DNA of 64,000 nucleotides. It comes from Ascarosepion bandense (Eukaryota > Mollusca > Cephalopoda > Sepiida > Sepiidae). The notes beneath the pieces are model-generated. The model was given only the letters and a program-made list of their open reading frames with translations. It was not told the origin of the DNA and searched no databases. The translations under genes were made by a program, and so were the position numbers. The stretch lies in assembly GCA_037127315.1 (NCBI GenBank), contig JBBBDQ010001684.1, positions 5,072,501 through 5,136,500 on the forward strand, read 5' to 3'. Positions 56,432-64,000 of this stretch are shown here, piece after piece; the first letter of the stretch is position 1, and every line of letters starts with the position of its first letter.

Positions 56432-56507
56432 GTAGTGATTTCTATCCCACTAGGTACCCAATACTTTCGGCCATGTGCCACATCTAAGCGGCGCTTAGAA
56501 AATTACT
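56432..56507 (+). mobile_element. tRNA-derived SINE, family 2, fragment
   Basis: ctttcggccatgtgccac, ctaagcggcgcttagaaaat matches 23,385-23,430; preceded by a degraded B-box region (gatttctatcccactaggt). Confidence 0.7.
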
Positions 56508-57300
56508 ATATGTTATACAGGTTAAATGTTAATGAAATAGGGTTTTTTGTCTCTGAGTTTTGTTACTTGATCGAATGTTAATATTAAATTCGCAATAAGC
56601 AATCCAGTTGTTTCCGCAATCTCTCGGCTGGTTCATGAAGATTACAACACCATATGTCAAATCCTGAACCTGTGTAAGGAGTTAATTTAGTCAAGTGCTC
56701 TAATTATTTATAACATACATATTTTATTTATTTGTTTATTTTTTTGGTTTTAATACAATTCTTTTGATGATTTCATTTAGATTTACGACTACTAAAATCA
56801 TTATATTTGAGATTAAAATTTGTTTCGGCTATCGGCCTGCATGTTTGATAAATTTTTGAAATCCCGGAGAAAACATTTTCTTCAGTAAAGTTTCTTGAAT
56901 ACGAAAGCTGATACATGGAATACACACTGTTTAATAAATAAAAATGAAGCTTCTATTTTTAATAGGAAGTGTCAACTCTAATAACGTTTGAAGTAAAAAA
57001 ATGTTCGATTAATATTAAATCCTTTAATTCTACATACATACACACAGACAGACAGACATGCATATGCGTGTGTGTGTTTGTAAAAGTGTTTTCTTTGCTG
57101 AACAGAATGTGTGTAAAAACTGTCTAAAACTTCTGCATATCGGAATACTTTCAGCTATTCTTTTAGCCATTATCAAGAACAAATTTTATGATTTATTTTT
57201 ATTTTATTTCTTAACGACTTTTAAAAAACACTTGTACGAACACAGGAATAATTAAATAAATGGTTTAATCGCAGTAAATCGTTGTTGATTGCTGCCCAAA
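56508..57300. other. Unassigned AT-rich sequence
   Basis: Only a phrase at about 57,163-57,240 recurs (near 2,520-2,580). No gene seen. Confidence 0.45.
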
Positions 57301-57322
57301 TACTCAATATATATATAGGATG

Positions 57323-57325
<3 letters not shown>

Positions 57326-57356
<31 letters not shown>
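57326..57356. repeat. (TA)n microsatellite
   Basis: TA run. Confidence 0.95.
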
Positions 57357-57359
<3 letters not shown>

Positions 57360-57554
57360 TGGACAGCCGTTATACGCTTCAGTTTTTTCAGATTAGAATT
57401 TCGAATCCGTGGGGTATATTGTTCTCGTTACATAAGCCATGTTACTTGTGGATGTCTCAGTTATCTCCCTTTAACCCAACTCTCAAAGTTATTTGTGCAC
57501 CACTGCTCCACAGTGTGTTTATAAGGATTAATTCTTTGCCTACTGTGAAATCAT

Positions 57555-57631
57555 TCGCGGTCGAGCGATTAAAATGCATGAGATCAATTGATGGCTTCCC
57601 TTATGTTGTTAGTTCGAATCCTACTGAATGA
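57555..57631 (+). mobile_element. Possible tRNA-like sequence
   Basis: cggtcgagcgattaaaatgc resembles an A box and gttagttcgaatcctac a B box, at tRNA-like spacing. The cloverleaf is not convincing, so it may be a decayed SINE head. Confidence 0.35.
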
Positions 57632-57736
57632 AACACATTTTTCGAACAAAATTTCTCAAAAATAATCAGGCCGGTAAAGTTATAAATATACTGTTATGTA
57701 CAGAATATATACTCACATACGATTATGTATTGAAAA

Positions 57737-58040
57737 TGTGCGTTGTAGTGCAGTGGATATCGGCTCGGAACGACAAATCGGGAAGCCGAGTTCGAATTCC
57801 ACTTGAATTCCTTGCATTCACTTACGCACAAATACTCTTGGGAAAGGTATTAATCGGTCTCTTTCTTCCAGTTATGGGTTAAATTACAGGGCATATTGAG
57901 TTCTATAGTCTTGGTTGGCAACCAGTCTACCACAGAAAGCAATGACAACCTACTGCGGGATAACCTTCTGCCCAGTCAGTCATGTTTCTTTCGAGACATG
58001 ATTGCCCAAAGCGTGTATCACGTATGCCACTTAACTGACT
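57737..58040 (+). mobile_element. tRNA-derived SINE, family 1, full length
   Basis: Best copy: tgtgcgttgtagtgcagtgg, B box gagttcgaattccac, cttgggaaaggtattaatcg, ccagttatgggttaaat, ttggttggcaaccagtc, ctttcgagacatgattgccc and the end cacttaactgactgaatg. It gives the full length (about 300 bp) used to judge the truncated copies. Confidence 0.9.
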
Positions 58041-58095
58041 GAATGTTGAAACAAATTAAATATGTCAGTTGTTAATCTCCGGAACTTTACTTTCT

Positions 58096-58096
<1 letters not shown>

Positions 58097-58146
<50 letters not shown>
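58097..58146. repeat. (CA)n microsatellite
   Basis: CA run, followed by (CAGA)n. Confidence 0.95.
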
Positions 58147-58151
<5 letters not shown>

Positions 58152-59789
58152 GACGGTGTACGCATTTTCAAATTATTATGAGTGAAGTTGAGTTTAATTT
58201 TCTCTAAAACTTTTTGTTAAGAAACTAATTTTATTGCATAGTTTTCCGATGAAGATGCGAATGAACATTGAAATATTAACTCAGGTGCTCATTCTTCTCT
58301 GGCTTGTTAATCAAATATTGATTACTTACAGACATGTTAATTTGCGCCACCCTCATCCTACTTCTATTAGAATTGCCTGACAAAGGAAGCGGATATGTAA
58401 CCATGCATATGTATTAAATGCTAGAGAAACACTCACACGATTCTGTAGATTCATAAACACATGAAGACTTTTCTTCAGCTACATAATCGCATATTCACTG
58501 AATTGAAGAGAAGTCATCTGACCACTGACCAAAGACATCATTCATTGAATTATGCAAGCCATTATCACTTATCTAATCCACACATCTCTGCGATGCAACG
58601 TCTCAATTCTCCAATGACTCTCAGCTTTCGCTTCAAGTTCAAGATGTGACGCCTAACTTCGTGACCTTTGTTCGGGTGATGTTTGACTCCGAGGTCAAAG
58701 TTGAACCCAGCATAACTGAATTATCGTCCCTTTTGTTACAAAGCTTAATAGACAAAGATAATTAAAAGCTAAATCACGTTATACAATTTGAAGATATATC
58801 AACTTTTGTACATTGGCCATTATATAGTGGCGATAAATAATAATTCTAATCAAATGGTAATATTAGACGTTTCCTTATGAGGAAACAATCGACATTCAAA
58901 CGAACATTCAAATGCTTCTCTCGGCTGAATTTTATAAAATATTCGCATTAAAACAATTTTTCATTTTAATAAATGCTTTCGTTCATTTTAGTATTAATGA
59001 AACTTTCCTCACTAACCTTTTGTTCGATGTGGTGTGGAGCGTCAACATCCCGATTATATAATTTTATTTGAGTTATATGAATTATTTTAGTTGTCGCTGA
59101 AACTTCTCAAGTAATATCGTTTCTGCTATTTGATAGAGTTCTTTGTGATTCTGAAACGTCTGTCAGTAAAGGTAAAGAAGAATGGTCCTCACTAAGACAT
59201 ACAGGCTCTATTTGCTCGATGTCATTTTAATAATCGACATAAAAAGTGACAGTTTAGTATATTTCTGAAAGAGTTTGGTACCATGCTTGATAGCCATATG
59301 AGAGTTTTGATCTGGAGAGGTTATTTCAGAACATGAGCAGAAGTTTAGATTAAAGTTTTGATCATGTAGCGGAATTACACTTAGCACAGCCTATTTTACA
59401 TTCACCTAACTGCATAACTCGACATTGCTGGTTTTTTTTTAGTGGTTATGTTGAAATGGTAAGGTCAAGTGCTTATCCAAAAAGCTCTAGTATGAGATTG
59501 CAGTCACGCGTAAGTTAAAAAAATGCGAAGTAAGTATTGGTTTTTGGTGTATTTGTAAAACGGGATTCACGCTTGGTTAATTTTGCCAATAAAGTGGAAT
59601 GATGTATGTACAATTGGTAAAACAGGAGCGGGCATTACGGGAGCCTGTAATGTGATGCGATGACGATGTGACGCAGAAGAAGTGGATGCATTTTCCCGGC
59701 AACGTCGGAAGGGTTGGAACCTTGTAGAAAACGTGAAATTATTATGGCATATGATAAAGCAGAAGTTACAAAGAAGACCCGATTTTTGT
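58147..59789. other. Unassigned sequence
   Basis: About 1.6 kb without recognised repeat. Short frames (for example minus strand 59,567-59,898) show no domain. Confidence 0.4.
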
Positions 59790-60265
59790 AGGAGTAAAAG
59801 TAAGCGTTTCGGAGAAATGAACGATAGCAAACAGCAATATTTTTAATTAACTTTTGCGACATCCTGTGTGTCAATTGAAATATTTGTTCCCATATCAAGG
59901 CATCAGACCTTGATCTACCAGTGACTCAATTTTAGTTGAGTTTGAGTGAAGCGTCTTGGAGAATTGCATAAAAGTACGCTAAAGAAAACGCGCATTTATT
60001 CTTGTCGTTGATTTTTGTGCATTGATTTGAAACATTTTTGTGCACATCAAAGGCTCGGACCTTGATTTATAAGTTACCCGATTTTGGTTGAATTAGCATA
60101 AGGCACCTCAAAAGATAAGCGTTCGTAAATTCTAAGCGTTTCGGTGATTTCTGCCGTACCCTGTAAATCGATTCGAAAAAAAAATTGCGTACTTCAAAGG
60201 TTTATGCCATAATCAATAAGTGACTCGATTTTGCTTGAAATTGAACTAAGGCTTTCGGAGGAGTA
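59790..60265 (+). repeat. Diverged tandem repeat, ~150-bp unit, three copies
   Basis: Each copy has agcgtttcgg / accctgt.tatc.att-like start, then caaagg....accttgat, aagtgactcgattttggttg-like and gaactaaggc.tc-like wording, starting near 59,790, 59,980 and 60,135. Identity is roughly 65-75% by eye, so it is old. Confidence 0.65.
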
Positions 60266-60289
60266 GGGTTCGTTAGAACGGAGACAAAA

Positions 60290-60347
60290 AAAAAGCAAAA
60301 AAAAAAAAAGCACACACACACACACACACACAAAAAAAAGACATATC

Positions 60348-60406
<59 letters not shown>
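60290..60406. repeat. A-runs, (CA)n and (TA)n
   Basis: Simple sequence. Confidence 0.95.
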
Positions 60407-60410
<4 letters not shown>

Positions 60411-60444
60411 TATCGAGGCACCAGATAATTTTCTAAGCATATAC

Positions 60445-61020
60445 TGTTAAACATAAGAGATGATGAATGTCTATTATATTTAATCATGAGCCGTTCTAAA
60501 CATCGTATTTTGGCTTTAATTTAATATCAGACAGATTTTAGTTAACAATGCAATAATCCTCACTCATACACACAGTAAAAAGAATCTTCAGATATTGGAG
60601 GCCATCTACATTAAATCCAAACAACCAACACTTAATACAATCACGTTTAAATCTGGTCATAACACACTACATTGCATTTAAATATATGGTTCTCTTCTCA
60701 TTTCGAGCTCTCACGCGGTGTGACGTCATAGAACCGCATTAGAAATTTGCGAACTGCATTTGCTTTTTGTGGTAACTGTTGCCGTTGCTTAGCGCAGCTT
60801 TATGTCAACACAAGATAAAATCGTCGCTGATGGTGGATGTTTTTGTGTTAACGTCCTTGTAACCTCTCTGAAGATGGTTCATGTGAGCCGAAAGCTTAGA
60901 ATCAACTTAATAAAAAATTATCCAAATGGAAAATATTTGTCCTTATTTTCACCTGAAATTAAAGCCAAAATACGATGTTTAGAACGGCTCATGATTAAAC
61001 ATAATAGACAGTTATTGCCT

Positions 61021-61025
<5 letters not shown>
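60445..61025. mobile_element. Fold-back with GIY-YIG/Penelope-type retroelement tail
   Basis: Inverted arms of about 65-70 bp (60,455-60,522 and 60,955-61,020) share agccaaaatacgatgtttag and aacggctcatgattaaa. Between them the plus strand at about 60,586-60,680 reads QILEAIYIKSKQPTLNTITF, the phrase that ends GIY-YIG-containing retroelement proteins (EAxxIKxxKPxLN). Also within is ctctgaagatggttcatgtg followed by ccgaaagc. The element seems to be the 3' end of such a retroelement with part of its terminal repeat inverted. Confidence 0.6.

Positions 61026-61067
<42 letters not shown>
61025..61067. repeat. (TA)n microsatellite
   Basis: TA run at the outer edge of the fold-back, mirrored by the TA run at 60,351-60,406. 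Confidence 0.95.
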
Positions 61068-61069
<2 letters not shown>

Positions 61070-61296
61070 TCATATCCGATACTAAATGTGTCATAACTGA
61101 TCTATTCACAAAGATATGTAAAGTGCTTTGTATTTACATTTTAGTATTCAACAATTTTAATTTTTTAAGATGATTCAGGATAGGTGACATAATTAAGTTC
61201 ATTACAATTCTTGATCATATTCTTATAATTAAGGTTTTGAAAAGGTTATTTTTTGTCCCATTTTTTGGAACAATTGATAGAGGATAAATATTTATA

Positions 61297-61442
61297 CTAT
61301 TTACATTGTTTAGACTGTTGTAAGCATCTTTATTGTCATATTCACGAAGTTTCAACCGTTGTACACTCCGATCTTCTTCAGATCACCGAAACGTCCTGAC
61401 GACATCAATAAAGATAATTTCAGCAGTCTAAACAATATAAAT
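61297..61442. repeat. Fold-back, ~40-bp arms
   Basis: atttacattgtttagactg ... catctttattg pairs with caataaagat ... cagtctaaacaatataaat. The loop (about 60 bp) contains tcttcagatcaccgaaacgt, a retroelement-tail phrase. Confidence 0.75.
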
Positions 61443-61618
61443 AATTACAGATGTTGATAGAGGATGTTGTTTTGTGTGTTTTCTTCGAGATCATTATTAC
61501 CCAAATTATAAATACCTATGTCATCAGCAGAGCTCACCCCTCATTATCAATACACATGTCACAGGAAGGAAAAGAAAAATGTTTTTTCATAGATTCATGT
61601 GGGATGTGGTATGGAATG

Positions 61619-61850
61619 GGTGCGGAGCCGAGTTATAGGGACGTAGCCGAGTGACCCTTCGTTTCTGACCATGAAGCCCGGGTTCAAATCTCACCATGGC
61701 CGATTAATCAGGAAAGTGACTTCTTGATGTCATCGGTTTGGGAGAGCTGATCCCAGGTGCAGCACCTTTGAAAAGTGCATGAGAAACATACCACGCTATG
61801 ACCCAAGCCTTGTGAGTGAAACTGGGTAGGAGCCGTTGATGATTGAAGTA
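61619..61850 (+). mobile_element. tRNA-derived SINE, family 3
   Basis: gacgtagccgagtgaccc (A-box region) and gcccgggttcaaatctcac (B box) give a tRNA-like head, followed by an unrelated body (gagctgatcccaggtgcag, acgctatgacccaagcc). Only one copy in the window, so the family status is inferred. Confidence 0.65.
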
Positions 61851-61932
61851 ACATTTCATTCGAGCTAAAAACAATTCAAGATCACTTCATTTCTTATTGC
61901 AACACATCCAAGCCTTATGTACGCTAAGAATG

Positions 61933-62150
61933 TTACATGTTTGGTTTGGGCGTCCTTGCATTGTTCAGATTGTTGTTCACGCCGGGTTACGCGCTCTCAC
62001 CCAGAAACTGTTACTAAAGCCCGCTAAGCATAGTTGCAATATAAACCACAGAAGAAGAAGAAGAAGAAGAAGAAGAAGAAGAAGAAGAAGAAGCCAATAA
62101 ATTCAGCTTTTTCTTTGTTATGAAATTTTCTTGTTTTTAAATCTTTGCTG
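61933..62150 (+). mobile_element. GAA-containing insert within the satellite
   Basis: Interrupts a monomer after cgctaagaatg. Contains gcgtccttgcattgttcag, a (GAA)n run at 62,050-62,094 and ends before aacatttcattcgagc. I could not match it to the GAA-tailed LINE; its class is unknown. Confidence 0.6.
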
Positions 62151-62516
62151 AACATTTCATTCGAGCTAAAAACAATTCAAAATCACTTCATTTCTTATTG
62201 CAACACATCCAAGCCTTATGTACGCTAAGAATGACGTCCATGTAGATAATGACACAATGTTGAACCTTTTTTTTGGTCCATTACATTCGAGCTAAAGCCA
62301 GTTAAAAATGTCATTCTTTCTTATTGCAACATATCTAAACATTATGTCCCCTAAGAATAACTTCTAAGTAGATGATTACACTATGTATATTATTTTTCTT
62401 GATTCATTTCATTCGAGCGTAAGCCAATTATAAATTCCTTCATTTTTCATTGCAACAATTCTAAGCCTTATGTCGACCAAAAATAACGTCTGAGTAGATA
62501 ATGACACTATGTATAG

Positions 62517-63762
62517 CACATCCCTCAATAAGTCCTGGGCCCGACATGTAGTTGGCGTCACTAATAAAAAATCCATACGATTTTTATGAGGTACTAACTT
62601 CAATAGCACGTGACAAAATTTTGGTCCAATCGGATTATTAGTTTACAAATTACAGTTATTTAAGTTAAGCTACTCTTGCAAATTTTCAAAACAATGGAAA
62701 AATCTGAATTTCGTTTGTTGATAAAGCATTGCTTCCCGCTTAGAAAAACACTGTTCAAGCAAAGCAATGGCTTGATAAGTGTTATTAAGACTTTGCTCCG
62801 TTGGAAACAACGTTTAAGAGGTGGTATGCTGACTTGAAACGGAATCATACAGACACAAATGATGTTGAACGCTCAGGTCGCCCCAAATCAGCAGTTGTTC
62901 CTGAACACCCCCAATCCACAAACTCTTTTTGGCCAATCGTAAATTGAATTTGCGTGAGATAATAAAGGAGTTGAACATATCAGAAGGTAGTTTATTCACC
63001 ATTTTGCATGAATATTTGTCAATGAGAAAGCTGTATTCAGACACAAACAACAACGCGTCAGCGATTCAGAGCGTTGTTTGCAACTGTTTCAACGCAACAA
63101 GGAATTTTTACGTAAATAAATGATAATGGATGAAACATGGATCCACCACTTCACTACTGAGTCAAATCGGCAGTCAGCTGAGTGGATAGAAGCAGGTGAA
63201 ACCGACCAAAGACGCAATCATCAGAAGGTAAGGTTTTGGTCTCCGTATTTTTGAATGCGCAAGCTATTTTGTTAATCGATTACCTTGAGAAAGAAAGAAC
63301 CATCAATAGCGAATATTATGTGGCATTATTGACGTGTTTGAAGGAAGAAATTGCCAAAACCGGTCACAAACGAAGAAGAAAAAAGTGATCTTTCACTAAG
63401 ATCAACGCACCGTGTCATAAGTCGATCGCAACGATGGCAAAACTACATGAATTGCACTTCGAATTGCTTCCACATCCACCCTATTCTCTAGATCTGTCCC
63501 CACAGCGATTACTGGTTGTTTGCAGACCTCAAAAGAATACTCCAGGGAAAGAGATCTGACTCCAATGAAGAAGTGATATCGGAAACTGGGGCGTATTTTG
63601 AGGCCAAAGACAAATCTTTCTAAAAAAAACTTCGAATTGTTAGAAAAGCGTTGGAATCATTTTATCACCCTAGACGAAGACTATGTTGATGAATAAAGTC
63701 GAATTTTGGTTAAAAGTTGCAGCTTTATTAGTCAGGCCCTGGAAATATTGAGTGATGTGTGA
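62517..63762 (+). pseudogene. Mariner element, full length, broken transposase
   Basis: Inverted ends gcacatccctcaataag and, at the right, the reverse complement of cacatcactcaatat (followed inward by gggcc and aataaa in both). The reading starts at ATG 62,694 (MEKSEFRLLIKHCF), passes the helix-turn-helix (LREIIKELNISEGSLFTILH, 62,950-63,010), the first catalytic aspartate in MDETWIHHFT (about 63,127), APCHKSIATMAKLHELHFEL and LLPHPPYS (about 63,405-63,490), then WLFADLKRILQGK with NEEVISETGAYF (about 63,505-63,600). Many stops and frameshifts, including one that removes the third catalytic aspartate. Length (about 1.25 kb) is normal. It lies inside a satellite monomer at a TA-rich site. Confidence 0.88.
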
Positions 63763-64000
63763 AAATTGTTTTCTTGGTTCATTACATTCGAGCTAAAGCT
63801 AATTTAAAATCTCTATTTTATATTGCAACACGTCTAAGCCTTATGTCCATTAAGATAAACGTCTAAGTAGACGTTAACACTGTGTGTAAGATGTGTCTTT
63901 GTTCATTAACTTCGAGCCAAATCCAATTAAGATCTCTTCATTTTTTTTATTACAAACATCTAAGCCTGATGTTCACTAAGAATAACATCTTTGTAATTAT

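Larger units (their letters stand above)
61855..64000 (+). repeat. Satellite, ~125-bp monomer, interrupted by two insertions
   Basis: Monomer: tttcattcgagctaaa, cttcatttcttattgcaaca, cctaagccttatg, taagaataacgtctaagtag, atgacactatgta. Units start near 61,855, 62,152, 62,278, 62,405, 63,778 and 63,902; the last reaches the window edge, so the array continues. Identity between units is about 75-85%. Inserts occupy about 61,933-62,150 and 62,517-63,762. Confidence 0.88.

Noticed and set aside
60802..61173. 123-codon plus-strand ORF starting MSTQDKIVADGG
   Set aside because: Its middle lies in the fold-back arm and its end is a translated (TA)n run; no domain recognised.

Overview
This is repeat-rich, intron-or-intergenic animal DNA, most likely from a cephalopod and probably an octopus. 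The pointers are AT-rich sequence, very frequent (TA)n, (CA)n and (GA)n microsatellites, two tRNA-derived SINE families of the octopod kind, and many 5'-truncated LINE copies whose reverse transcriptase C-terminus is of a type I associate with octopus genomes. The taxon is inferred from repeats, not from a host gene. I find no complete host gene. Two short stretches could be host exons (a 107-codon ORF at 39,352-39,674 on the minus strand and a 77-nt splice-flanked segment at 40,545-40,621 on the plus strand), both at low confidence.

Layout. 1-2.4 kb holds two retroelement fragments (Ty3/gypsy reverse transcriptase, then a GIY-YIG/Penelope-like reverse transcriptase) and a near-perfect 216-bp fold-back. 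2.4-7.1 kb holds a solo-LTR-like repeat, a SINE, a LINE tail and a 5S-rRNA-headed SINE. 7.6-10.55 kb is the longest LINE copy (endonuclease plus reverse transcriptase, many stops). 10.55-13.14 kb has a repeat duplicated around a SINE and a seven-copy 120-bp tandem repeat. 13.2-24 kb is a mosaic of mariner/Tc1-like remnants, LINE tails, fold-backs and SINEs. 24.0-25.7 kb is a mariner pseudogene with a 31-bp minisatellite inside it; 26.3-26.9 kb is a 60-bp minisatellite. 28-34.3 kb is mostly minus-strand LINE debris, one piece interrupted by the second solo-LTR-like copy. 37.1-38.1 kb shows a LINE tail nested inside another LINE. 40.8-41.6 kb is a Helitron-like element, and 41.8-45.2 kb is more mariner and LINE.

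The most striking object is 45.2-56.3 kb: a single 5'-truncated, GAA-tailed LINE insertion (minus strand) in which about 145 bp of the reverse transcriptase C-terminal coding region has been amplified about 75 times, giving a 10.8-kb satellite array. The LINE's own 3' end lies on one side of the array and its upstream coding sequence on the other. The array has variant monomers, higher-order structure and a near-identical block duplicated at an offset of about 4,184 bp.

56.3-64 kb holds SINEs, a fold-back with a GIY-YIG-type retroelement tail, and at 61.85-64.0 kb a second satellite (about 125-bp monomer) that has been hit by a GAA-tailed insert and by a full-length mariner pseudogene. All identifications are from reading translations and comparing parts of the window by eye. 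Boundaries are approximate unless a terminal motif is given.
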